From Lachnospiraceae bacterium (lineage in GTDB: Bacteria > Bacillota > Clostridia > Lachnospirales > Lachnospiraceae): a DNA stretch of 64,000 nucleotides. The stretch is taken from assembly GCA_017542245.1 (NCBI GenBank), contig JAFXXN010000003.1:30643-94642 (forward strand), given 5' to 3'. Made by a program: the position numbers and the translations under genes. The notes beneath the pieces are model-generated. The model was not told the DNA's origin. It did no database searches and worked only from the letters and a program-made list of their open reading frames with translations. How positions within the stretch are numbered: position 1 is the stretch's first letter; each line of letters starts with the position of its first letter. Shown here in pieces: positions 25,826-34,069 of the stretch.

Positions 25826-26823
25826 TTAGCCCCCTGAGCCTGAACAGCAGTAAATGCAACAGTATTAATAATATCCTCTACAGAACATCCTCGTGATAGA
25901 TCATTACACGGTTTAGCAAGTCCCTGAAGAACTGCGAAGCACTCTGCACCACCGATACGCTGAGTTATTTTATATCCGATATTACCTGCCTGAAGATCAG
26001 GGAATATAAGTACATTAGCATAGCCTGCAACAGGGCTTCCCTTCGCCTTTGATGCTCCGATCTCCGGTACAAGTGCTGCATCAAACTGCATCTCTCCGTC
26101 AAGGCACAGATCCGGTGCCAGTTCATGGGCAATACGTACTGCCTCCTGAACCTTTGAAACCAATTCATGCTTAGCGCTTCCCTTAGTTGAAAATGATAAA
26201 AATGCCACCTTAGGTTCTTCGATACCACAGAGAGTCTTCGCCGTATCCGCTGCCGAAACACCTATCTGAGCCAGTTCCTCTGCCGTGGGATTAGGCATTA
26301 CAACACAATCAGCGTAAACCAAAAGTCCGTTATGACCCAGCTTTTTATTCGGGCAGTCCATGAGAAAACTTGATGAAACCACCTTGATCCCGGGCTTTGT
26401 CTTTATAAGCTGCAATGCAGGACGAAGCATATCCCCGGTTGTATGAACGGCACCGGAAACAAGACCGTCTGCATCCCCCATCTTAACCATCATAATACCA
26501 TAATACATAACATCCTGAACAAGCTTTTCTGCATCCTCTTCAGTTACACCCTTGGTTTTTCGAAGCTCATAAAGCTCTTTTGCATAATCCTTCGCCTTAG
26601 GACTGTCAATCGGATCAATGATTGTAATCCCAGAAAGATCAACATTTTTCTTAGCTGCTTCCTCTGCTATTTTTGCAGAATTTCCCAAGAGGACAGGATT
26701 TGCAAGTCCGTCCGTCTTTATGGTATAAGCTGCCTGTATTGTACGAGGCTCATCACCTTCGGGAAGAACAATTGTTTTTACATCTGCCCTTGCTTTTTTT
26801 CTGATATCATCGACCATACTCAT
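25822..26823 (-). CDS. pta: Phosphate acetyltransferase (phosphotransacylase)
   Basis: The 333-residue protein matches compact Pta enzymes: IVLPEGDEPRTIQAAY near the start, DGLVSGAVHTTGDMLRPALQ, then PNPTAEELAQIGVSAADTAK and GSPVAGYANVLIFPDLQAGN. It interconverts acetyl-CoA and acetyl phosphate. It resembles Pta more than phosphotransbutyrylase, yet it sits directly after a butyrate kinase, so it may work on more than acetyl groups. The ATG at 26821-26823 is chosen because GGGGG lies upstream. The buk stop TAG overlaps this ribosome site, and the 3' end overlaps the LuxR-type gene. Confidence 0.92.
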   Translation of the reverse strand: MSMVDDIRKKARADVKTIVLPEGDEPRTIQAAYTIKTDGLANPVLLGNSAKIAEEAAKKNVDLSGITIIDPIDSPKAKDYAKELYELRKTKGVTEEDAEKLVQDVMYYGIMMVKMGDADGLVSGAVHTTGDMLRPALQLIKTKPGIKVVSSSFLMDCPNKKLGHNGLLVYADCVVMPNPTAEELAQIGVSAADTAKTLCGIEEPKVAFLSFSTKGSAKHELVSKVQEAVRIAHELAPDLCLDGEMQFDAALVPEIGASKAKGSPVAGYANVLIFPDLQAGNIGYKITQRIGGAECFAVLQGLAKPCNDLSRGCSVEDIINTVAFTAVQAQGAK

Positions 26824-26835
26824 AATACGCACCCC

Positions 26836-27951
26836 CTAATCTAAAAAATCAAATCCGTTCCATACATTCTTGCCGGAATATTTTAAAGCCTTTACCTCTC
26901 CCCTTAAAACTTTCAGAGTAGCATATGCCAAAGCTTCCTGTTCCATCTCACCGGGATAAACACTTATAGGTGCTATAAATCCGCAGCGTTTTTCTATTCC
27001 TTCCTTAATATCATCAAATCTCATCAGTCCTCCGGTAAGAAGTATTCCGTCAACTTTTCCGCAAAGAACTGTACTCATTTCTCCGATCATCTTGCATATC
27101 TGATATATCATCGTATTCCACACAAGACTTGCCTTTTTATCTCCTTCTTCCACAAGTCTGTGTATCTCATCGGAATCAGCCGTTCCAAAAAGACTTACAA
27201 ATCCTCCTGCCCTTGAGCAGAGCAGTTTAGCTTCTTTTATGGAATGCTGCTCAACATATTCGAGCATTGAAAGCACCGGAACACTTCCTATACGTGTAGG
27301 AGTATATGCTCCCTCACCGTCGGCTCCCATATTTCCGTCAACCATTTTTCCGTGATCATGAGCACTGACAGTTATCCCGCCATCAATATGTGCAACTATA
27401 AAGTTACAATCCTCATATTTTTTTCCAAGCTTTTCAGCGTGTGCTTCGGCAACAGCCTTCTGATTAAGTACATGGCTGTGAGATACCCTGTATACGCCCT
27501 TAATTCCGGTAAGCCTTGCGTAATCACAGTATTCGTCAACATTTGTAGGATTAAGCGTATATGCATTTCTTCCAAACTCGTTTGCGAACTTCCATGCAAG
27601 CATTACACCTAATTTGGCAGGATGTTCACTTCCTCCAACTGCTGCCACGGTATCGTCAAAAAGCTTCTCATCTATCTTTGTAACTCCTCCGGGCTGAGTA
27701 CATGCACTTCCTCCGCGTCCAACAAAAACATCGATTTCCGAAGGATCATATCCTTCCTCCTTCAGCATATCAAGAATAACCCCATATCTAAACGGCATCT
27801 GATCATTAACATGCGGATATTTCAATAATTCCGGAGCATCATGAAACAGACTCTTTTCAAACAGAGATGTTTCGTTCTCAAAAAGACTCACCTTCGTTGA
27901 AGTAGAGCCCGGATTAATTATCAAAAGTTTATATTTTTTTTCAGTGTTCAT
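26836..27951 (-). CDS. buk: Butyrate kinase
   Basis: This 371-residue acyl kinase has the butyrate kinase N-terminal signature LLIINPGSTSTKVSLFENE, VGRGG and the ASKHA phosphate motifs (VAHIDGGITVSAHDHGKMVD, then ILLTGGLMRFDD). It makes ATP and butyrate (or a branched acid) from the acyl phosphate. The start at 27949-27951 has GGAGG five bases upstream; a longer frame to 28008 would begin inside the promoter region. It is the first gene of buk-pta-LuxR and has a consensus promoter. Confidence 0.93.
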   Translation of the reverse strand: MNTEKKYKLLIINPGSTSTKVSLFENETSLFEKSLFHDAPELLKYPHVNDQMPFRYGVILDMLKEEGYDPSEIDVFVGRGGSACTQPGGVTKIDEKLFDDTVAAVGGSEHPAKLGVMLAWKFANEFGRNAYTLNPTNVDEYCDYARLTGIKGVYRVSHSHVLNQKAVAEAHAEKLGKKYEDCNFIVAHIDGGITVSAHDHGKMVDGNMGADGEGAYTPTRIGSVPVLSMLEYVEQHSIKEAKLLCSRAGGFVSLFGTADSDEIHRLVEEGDKKASLVWNTMIYQICKMIGEMSTVLCGKVDGILLTGGLMRFDDIKEGIEKRCGFIAPISVYPGEMEQEALAYATLKVLRGEVKALKYSGKNVWNGFDFLD

Positions 27952-27982
27952 TTTTTCCTCCGGTATTCTGCAGGGTATATTT

Positions 27983-27998
27983 ATATCCATATGGATAT
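27983..27998. promoter_or_regulatory. 16-bp perfect palindrome downstream of the buk transcription start
   Basis: ATATCCATATGGATAT is a perfect dyad, located about 10-26 bases after the expected start of transcription. Such a position suits a repressor operator. The LuxR-type protein of the same operon is one candidate binder; this is inference. Confidence 0.5.
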
Positions 27999-28014
27999 TC
28001 CCACACAATTTGTA

Positions 28015-28043
28015 AATATAACATTATTGAACTTTCTTGTCAA
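28015..28043 (-). promoter_or_regulatory. Consensus promoter of the buk-pta operon
   Basis: On the minus strand a perfect TTGACA (28038-28043), a 17-bp spacer and TATATT (28015-28020). Confidence 0.8.
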
Positions 28044-28070
28044 TCGAATTGTTTAGACATGTGCCCACAA

Positions 28071-28090
28071 TTTGCTTATCGCACAAAAAA
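28071..28090 (-). repeat. R2 motif TTTTTTGTGCGATAAGC after a terminator
   Basis: The minus strand reads TTTTTTGTGCGATAAGCAAA directly after the terminator of the gene ending at 28103. The same motif occurs at 54762-54782, 61868-61880 and 61990-62010. Confidence 0.6.
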
Positions 28091-28112
28091 GGTGCCATAT
28101 CGCTATGACACC
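28085..28112 (-). terminator. Intrinsic terminator of the U32-like gene
   Basis: GGTGTCAT (28105-28112) pairs with ATGGCACC (28091-28098), followed by six Ts on the minus strand. The stem includes the last codons and stop of the gene. Confidence 0.75.
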
Positions 28113-29023
28113 AAAATCTTTTTAACTTCTTCCCTATATTTTTCTTTTACGAGATAGTACAGATAAGATTCAAGCACCATGTCCTGCGGCAATCCGCGTC
28201 CGACAATCTTAAAATTCCTATAACCTCTATCTATATATGCCGGAAGCAGCTCATTGCTTATGAAATGAGGACGTTTCATAGCTTCCGCAAATGACGGTCT
28301 GGTCATTTTGTTGGTACATTCATATCTTGTATCTTTATCAAATGTAAGCTGCATTAAAGCCTCATCGGCATAATGATCCTTACGCTTCGGACAATACGGG
28401 TAACATATCTCATCTACCAGTATCTCTATCCTGTCTGCATACGGTTCAAGAGATTTAAGGACTTCTTCATCGCAGTTAAGATCATAGTCAAGAACAACAA
28501 GAAGATAATCTCCCGAGAGTTCTTTTTTTACTGCTTCAATATCTGTAAGCCGTTTTGTGGTAGAAGATATAAAAGCAAATCCCGAATCATCCCCCTTGGG
28601 AACAGTGCCAGTATTACCGGAAGTTTCTTTCGATACTGATTTATAAGTATCTCTTAAATAATCTTCAAGCACCTGCCTGTTAACAAGTACCTGGTTCCTA
28701 CCGTTATCAGCCAGTTTCATGATCAGATTGCAGTAGGTATCATTCAAATGCTTCTCTTCAATAAGAGAATTTGTCCAAGTGAACCTGACAGGTACATTCA
28801 TACTGTTATATGTCTCCAGCACACGGCTTATATCCCTGTTTGACATGACCCCGAAAACAGCTCTCCCACCATTCCATATGGCTCCGGGAAACGTGCCGTA
28901 GACACTGCCGATATCATATCCATCATAAAACATCTCGGGATTTTTTCTTAAAAGACCGATAAGCCTGGTATTCATTTTATAGAAATAACAAAACCCCGGA
29001 AGATGCCAGTAAATCTTTTTCAT
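28103..29023 (-). CDS. Hypothetical protein, peptidase U32-like barrel (uncertain)
   Basis: The 306-residue soluble protein has no signal peptide. It has a strand-helix alternation suggesting a beta/alpha barrel, a CYPYCPKRKDHY segment (two Cys and a His, about residue 208) and a C-terminal YRNFKIVGRGLPQDMVLES, which recalls the end of U32-family barrels. I do not recognise a characterised family. It is monocistronic or paired with the CAP-domain gene 52 bp upstream on the same strand. An AGAGG site precedes the ATG. Confidence 0.5.
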   Translation of the reverse strand: MKKIYWHLPGFCYFYKMNTRLIGLLRKNPEMFYDGYDIGSVYGTFPGAIWNGGRAVFGVMSNRDISRVLETYNSMNVPVRFTWTNSLIEEKHLNDTYCNLIMKLADNGRNQVLVNRQVLEDYLRDTYKSVSKETSGNTGTVPKGDDSGFAFISSTTKRLTDIEAVKKELSGDYLLVVLDYDLNCDEEVLKSLEPYADRIEILVDEICYPYCPKRKDHYADEALMQLTFDKDTRYECTNKMTRPSFAEAMKRPHFISNELLPAYIDRGYRNFKIVGRGLPQDMVLESYLYYLVKEKYREEVKKILVS

Positions 29024-29075
29024 TTGGAATTCCTCTGTTATCTTTAACCTTTAAAAAACTTTTTCTGTACAATTG

Positions 29076-30044
29076 TCAGCTAACGGTTACCGAACATGTA
29101 GCCGTAAAGTCACTTCCGACTTTTGCTGTAATAGTTGCTGCTCCTGCTTTCTTTCCTTTTACCTTGCCTTTGCTTGATACGGTAACCTTGCTCTTGTCAG
29201 AAGAACTCCATTTAACCTTTCCGTATGCAGTTCCGACAATATACTCTCCTGAAAGCCAGGAATCCTCATTAACATATTTCATCTTCAGCGAAAGCTTCTT
29301 AGTCTTACCTTTTTTGACTGTTGCATCTCCCAAAGAAACCGTAAGCTTGCTGTTAGGGATTTCTATAACCTGATAATAAACACCGGTTACACCTACAAAG
29401 TCTTCCTTAAGTCCCGTATATGATGAAAACTCTCCTGAGATACATATATAACTTTCTCCGCTGAGAACAAATGCACCAAGCCCTACATACTTATTGTTCG
29501 GATTAATCATGCTGGTATAATGACCGGTTACTGCTCCTGCTGTCTGAGCAACCCAGTCGTCTTTTTCACCATACCACTGGTTTACTCCGTTAACCATATT
29601 ACCATTATAGTTCCATGCAAGAACTTCTCCCCAGCTCTGAGTTCCGTTGTACTTAACAGTAAAGCAGCTCTTTCCGTTAGGACGGGTATGTTCCCAGTAA
29701 ATATCTGCTTCAGCTGCTCTTGTCTGAGCGATCATCTCAAGATCCGATGCCCATTTAATAGGAACATAGTCACTTTCTTTAAGAGGCTGGTTAGTAGCAG
29801 GATTTCTTACGCCTTCCTTACATGCTTCAAGCCTGATCTCATTTATCCTGTCTAAGGCAGCCTGTCTCTCATCTGTCTTAAAAATGCCTTTAAACAAGAC
29901 AAAGGTATTCCCTGAAGAAGGAGCGGATTCCGAGGTCTTTCGTGTCTTAGCCCACGATGACTGCGAAGGTGCTAATGCAATAATAATCCCTGCCACCATC
30001 AAAACTGCTGCGAAACTTAAAACATTCTTTAAATATTTCTTCAT
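29076..30044 (-). CDS. Secreted CAP-domain protein with C-terminal Ig-like (BIG2) domain
   Basis: A signal peptide (MKKYLKNVLSFAAVLMVAGI, with further hydrophobic residues) is followed by a CAP/SCP domain (about 58-210) with RINEIRLEAC, RAAEADIYWEHTRPNGKSC and the family motif GHYTSMINPNNKYVGLGAF. The C-terminal 90 residues are a bacterial Ig-like 2 domain (KVKWSSSDKSKVTVSSKGKV). CAP proteins in bacteria are secreted or surface-held, often of unknown role. An AAGGAG site precedes the start. The gene is divergent from the glycosidase-like gene at 30270. Confidence 0.88.
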   Translation of the reverse strand: MKKYLKNVLSFAAVLMVAGIIIALAPSQSSWAKTRKTSESAPSSGNTFVLFKGIFKTDERQAALDRINEIRLEACKEGVRNPATNQPLKESDYVPIKWASDLEMIAQTRAAEADIYWEHTRPNGKSCFTVKYNGTQSWGEVLAWNYNGNMVNGVNQWYGEKDDWVAQTAGAVTGHYTSMINPNNKYVGLGAFVLSGESYICISGEFSSYTGLKEDFVGVTGVYYQVIEIPNSKLTVSLGDATVKKGKTKKLSLKMKYVNEDSWLSGEYIVGTAYGKVKWSSSDKSKVTVSSKGKVKGKKAGAATITAKVGSDFTATCSVTVS

Positions 30045-30269
30045 AGCCTTACTCCTTTTGCCATACCGGCGTCAAATACAAGTATTCCCATCATTTTTGC
30101 TTATACAATAATAGCACATTATATACCTAATTACAATACATTCCTCAGAACATTTTGTATTATAGATGTAAAAAGTTGTAAAGCATTCCTCATCCTCTTT
30201 TATTTTTTATTTTTACGTTATATAATAAAATTGATGCGAAACATAAAAAATGTTAAGGAGAAGGGAAAA

Positions 30270-31973
30270 ATGAAAGAAGGGTACAAGAATTTTACTACAG
30301 CCGTTTATTGTACGGTAAGTGATGTTAATAACATCAAGGATTTTGATGCTTTTGACAAAGTGTTCAGTCACATTTCGGATCCGGTCCACGTGGACAAGGT
30401 ATATCTTGAATACTACAGAAGCAATGAGTTCTGTTCCAAAGAACATATGCTTTCAGTTAAAGATTTCTTTAATAAAAAGGGGATTAAAACTTCCGGCGGT
30501 ATTACTACCAGCGGTGGGCAAGGTGAAGGCTTCGCCTCACTCTGCTACTGCAATAAAGATGATATCGAAAAAATAAGAAAAGCCACAGAGCTGTGCGCCG
30601 AAACTTTTGATGAACTTATACTTGACGATTTCTATTTTACAAACTGCCGCTGCGAGAAATGTATAGAAGCGAAAGGCAGCAAAAGCTGGACCGAATTCAG
30701 GCTTGAGCAGAAACTTGAGTTTACAAAAGAAATCATTATGAAAACCGCCAAAAGCATAAATCCGGATATGAACGTTATCATAAAATATCCGCAGTGGTTT
30801 GAATACTATAATGAAACCGGTTATGACCCTGTAAATGAGCCCAAATATTTCGATTCCATCTATACCGGTACCGAAACCAGAAATCCCGACTATTCCCAGC
30901 AGCATCTTCCAAAATACTTAAGCTATTTCGTAATGCGTTATCTTGAAGCCGCCGCTCCCGGCAGGAATTTAGGCGGTTGGTTTGATCCTTTTGACTGCAC
31001 TTATAATCTTACATCATATCTTGAGCAGGGATATCTTACTTTATTCGGTAAAGCAAAGGAAGTTACTCTTTTCTGCCTGGGTGCATTAAGGCAGCAGGGT
31101 CCATGGAGACTCATGGCACCGGCTGTAGGCGAAATGTTTAAAGAATGTGACGAATACCTCGATAAACTCGGGAATCCCACAGGTGCTGCCGCATACCGTC
31201 CCGGAAGGGCAAGAGGAGAAAACGATCTCCATTCCTATCTCGGAATGTGCGGTATTCCTCTCGAACCATGTTTTGAATATCCTTCCGGATCAAAGACCGT
31301 ATTTTTAAGTGAAGGAGCTGCAGCAGATAAAGATATAATTTCAAAAATGCATAATACTATGCTTAACGGCGGCGATTGCATTGTTACGAGTGGATTTGTC
31401 AAGAAAATAGGGGACGCTTTCGGACAATTTGTCAATGTAAAAGTCACCGACAGAAGAGCTATCATCAAAGAATACGCCGGTACACAGAATAACGGTATAA
31501 ATCTTACGGGTTCCGTACCCGGAAAAGAACCAGTTATCATCCCTCAGATTGATTATTGCACCAATGATATCTGGGAGCTTGCCGGAGGTTATGCTACTGC
31601 CAATAACTTCCCTATCGTTCTTCGTGCAACTTATGGTAAAGGGCATATCTGTATAATTACCATTCCGGATAATTATGGTGATTTGTATAATTATCCCGAT
31701 GTAGTATTAAACGTAATAAGAGGATTGTTTACAAAAGATCTGCCTGTAAAGCTGCTGTCTAACTCTCAGATTCAGTTCTTTGCTTATGATAACAATACTT
31801 TTATTCTTCGTTCCGATCTTCCGTATACTGAAACCGTTACTTTGGAATTTTCAGAGAATGTTACAAAAGTTACGGAACTAAAGTACGGAAGAGAATTTAA
31901 ACTTGACAGTAACAGAAAAATTTCAGTTCCTATGATGTCCGGAACCAATTTCCTTTTCAAGATTGAACTTTAA
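30270..31973 (+). CDS. TIM-barrel glycoside hydrolase-like protein
   Basis: The 567-residue cytoplasmic protein has no signal peptide. Its N-terminal 330 residues look like a TIM barrel (VDKVYLEYYRSNEFC; ELILDDFYFTNCRCEKC near residue 125; MNVIIKYPQWFEYY; GGWFDPFDCTYN), and the following part resembles the glutamine-amidotransferase-like and beta domains seen in some glycoside hydrolases. Paired acidic residues in ILDDF could be catalytic. I cannot assign a CAZy family. The ATG at 30270 has AAGGAG upstream and is preferred to one at 30231. Confidence 0.55.
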   Translation: MKEGYKNFTTAVYCTVSDVNNIKDFDAFDKVFSHISDPVHVDKVYLEYYRSNEFCSKEHMLSVKDFFNKKGIKTSGGITTSGGQGEGFASLCYCNKDDIEKIRKATELCAETFDELILDDFYFTNCRCEKCIEAKGSKSWTEFRLEQKLEFTKEIIMKTAKSINPDMNVIIKYPQWFEYYNETGYDPVNEPKYFDSIYTGTETRNPDYSQQHLPKYLSYFVMRYLEAAAPGRNLGGWFDPFDCTYNLTSYLEQGYLTLFGKAKEVTLFCLGALRQQGPWRLMAPAVGEMFKECDEYLDKLGNPTGAAAYRPGRARGENDLHSYLGMCGIPLEPCFEYPSGSKTVFLSEGAAADKDIISKMHNTMLNGGDCIVTSGFVKKIGDAFGQFVNVKVTDRRAIIKEYAGTQNNGINLTGSVPGKEPVIIPQIDYCTNDIWELAGGYATANNFPIVLRATYGKGHICIITIPDNYGDLYNYPDVVLNVIRGLFTKDLPVKLLSNSQIQFFAYDNNTFILRSDLPYTETVTLEFSENVTKVTELKYGREFKLDSNRKISVPMMSGTNFLFKIEL

Positions 31974-31986
31974 TTTACTTAATCCC

Positions 31987-32039
31987 AAAAAACGCTCATA
32001 GCCTTTTCCACCTAAGGACAAGGCTATGAGCGTTTTTTT
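31987..32039. terminator. Bidirectional terminator between convergent genes
   Basis: AAAACGCTCATAGCCTT pairs with AAGGCTATGAGCGTTTT around a short loop, flanked by A- and T-tracts. It serves the plus-strand gene ending at 31973 and probably the minus-strand gene ending at 32111. Confidence 0.85.
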
Positions 32040-32062
32040 CATATTAATTTTTTTACGAATTA

Positions 32063-32107
32063 TGTCAATAATACCTTGAAAACACCTTTAGCATTTCTTC
32101 GGTAACA
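32063..32107 (-). repeat. R1 hairpin repeat, copy 2
   Basis: The minus strand reads TGTTACCGAAGAAATGC, then TAAAGGTGTTTTCAAGGTA and TTATTGACA. It is a degenerate copy of the repeat between flgB and flgC and directly follows the leucine-rich-repeat gene. Confidence 0.55.
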
Positions 32108-32110
32108 TAA

Positions 32111-34018
32111 TTATTCTGTAAATAGCGGCAATCCGGTCTCACTGTCTACTATGATATAAAGCCTCTCCTCTGAACCTGTGCTGAATACAACTTCTTCTGA
32201 TGTGCCATCTTCAAAGGAAAGTTTTGCGCGGAGTATACTTGTATTTTTATATCCGCTTTCAAAACTTAAATCAGATATAGAACCGTCACGGCAGTAAAAG
32301 CCGTCGGTCATAACAACCTGCTTTCCTTCCTCGTAAACATTCTTATCTGCATAAAAGGTATTTTCAGACATCTGCCTGTCGTTTATGTAAACATAGAGTT
32401 TGTTGTCTTCAAATTTCAGCTTTACATCAGCAAATGCACCGTTCCCGGAAAAATCACCATTACTGAGCGCCATCGTCCAATAATACGGCTGATCTTTTTC
32501 TAAACCATCCTGATTTTTATGAATATCGGAATTACTGTATTTAGAACTCTTCTGTTCCCATTCTGACCGTAAATCCGTTGCCAAAGAAGGTTTATCGACT
32601 GAACATCCTTCCGGAAAACTCGGTTTATCCTCATCTGTTCTGTAATAATCGGCAACGTTTCCGGTAAACTTTGCACTCTTTAAAGAACTGCATCCTCCAA
32701 ATGCATTTTTCCCGATACTGCACAGGCTTTTTCCGAATGTGACAGAAGTTATCTCTTCGCACTTATAAAATGCCCTCACGCCGATACTGTAAACACTGTC
32801 AGGAATTATAATATCTCCTTTAATGCCTTTACATCCCGAAAAAGCATCCTGATTTATATTTTTAAGTGTATCCGTAAACTCTGAAAGACCTGTAAACCCT
32901 TCACATCCGTTAAAAGAAGACTTTCCTATGGATGTAAGCGATTTTGGTAAATTCAATGTGCCGGTAAAGGCAGTATACGAAAATGCATCGTCTCCAATAA
33001 TCTTAACTGTATCAGGTATTACCAGGATTCCGGTCATATTACTGCACCCGCTGAATGTCTTCTGACACACTGCTTTCAGTTCTGAAGGAAGTTTCAGCCC
33101 TGTAAATCCCTTATCCCCGTAAAATGCATTTTCGCCGATATATTCAACACTGTCGGGTATTACCAGATCCCCGGTAAGATTACTGCAATAGTCAAATGCA
33201 TAATCATCTATGCATTTAAGACCCTCCGGAAGGATCAACTGTCCGTCTGACCCACAGTCCCTGAAAGCCATTCCGCATATATGAGTAACTCCCGGGAATA
33301 TCTCTATATCACCCTTAAAGGATTTGCATTGATTAAAACAGCTGGAAGGTATAGAAGTTAATCCTTTCGACAGCTTTAATTTCCCATCAAATCCACACTC
33401 GGCAAACGCATATGCCCCGATAGATTTTACTGAATCGGGTATAATAAGGTCTCCCGTAAGCTTTTTTCCTCCACAAAATGCAGATTTTCCTATACTTTCA
33501 ATACCATCCGGAAGTTCGAGGCTTCCTTTTAAGCCCTCCATTTCCGAAAATGTTTCTTCGCCTATATTTTTTAATGAGCGTGAAAGTTTTATCCCCGAAA
33601 AACCTTTACATCGTATAAAAGCATAATTTCCGACCTTTTCTACTGAATCCGGCAGCCTAAGTTCTCCGGTAAGCCCTTCACAGCCATAAAATGCAAATTC
33701 ACCGATTTCACGAAGGCTCTCCGGAAGGATCAGTTCTCCGGTAAGTGCACCGTTAGAATAGAATGCTTCTGCTGCAATAGATGTGATACCGTCTGATAAT
33801 ACAAGTTCCTTTATCGGATAATCACTCCACATAAAGCGGTTTTCAGTAACCATTTCCCCGCTTCCTGTTATCGTAAGTATCTTTTTAGAACTGTCATACT
33901 CCCACTGCATGTTTTCACCGCAGCTTCCCGACTTTGGCAGATTCTTCTCTTTCCCTTTACAGCCAAATAAACCAAACATTACCACAACCCCCAACAAAAT
34001 AAACAGCCTTTTCTTCAT
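32111..34018 (-). CDS. BspA-type leucine-rich-repeat surface lipoprotein
   Basis: The 635-residue protein has lipobox GLFGC (Cys20), a short N-terminal domain, then about 15 tandem LRR_5 repeats (about 90-460) of the form GELILPESLREIGEFAFYGC. A C-terminal domain of about 150 residues looks beta-rich and may be a ligand or lectin-type module. BspA-type proteins act at the cell surface in adhesion or scaffolding. It lies 51 bp after the ABC substrate-binding gene on the same strand, so it may be the last gene of that operon. Repeat-rich DNA makes length variation likely between strains. Confidence 0.88.
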   Translation of the reverse strand: MKKRLFILLGVVVMFGLFGCKGKEKNLPKSGSCGENMQWEYDSSKKILTITGSGEMVTENRFMWSDYPIKELVLSDGITSIAAEAFYSNGALTGELILPESLREIGEFAFYGCEGLTGELRLPDSVEKVGNYAFIRCKGFSGIKLSRSLKNIGEETFSEMEGLKGSLELPDGIESIGKSAFCGGKKLTGDLIIPDSVKSIGAYAFAECGFDGKLKLSKGLTSIPSSCFNQCKSFKGDIEIFPGVTHICGMAFRDCGSDGQLILPEGLKCIDDYAFDYCSNLTGDLVIPDSVEYIGENAFYGDKGFTGLKLPSELKAVCQKTFSGCSNMTGILVIPDTVKIIGDDAFSYTAFTGTLNLPKSLTSIGKSSFNGCEGFTGLSEFTDTLKNINQDAFSGCKGIKGDIIIPDSVYSIGVRAFYKCEEITSVTFGKSLCSIGKNAFGGCSSLKSAKFTGNVADYYRTDEDKPSFPEGCSVDKPSLATDLRSEWEQKSSKYSNSDIHKNQDGLEKDQPYYWTMALSNGDFSGNGAFADVKLKFEDNKLYVYINDRQMSENTFYADKNVYEEGKQVVMTDGFYCRDGSISDLSFESGYKNTSILRAKLSFEDGTSEEVVFSTGSEERLYIIVDSETGLPLFTE

Positions 34019-34069
34019 TCTAACGGAACCTTTCCTATAACAAATGCCATTAGTCTATTTTGTTATATT

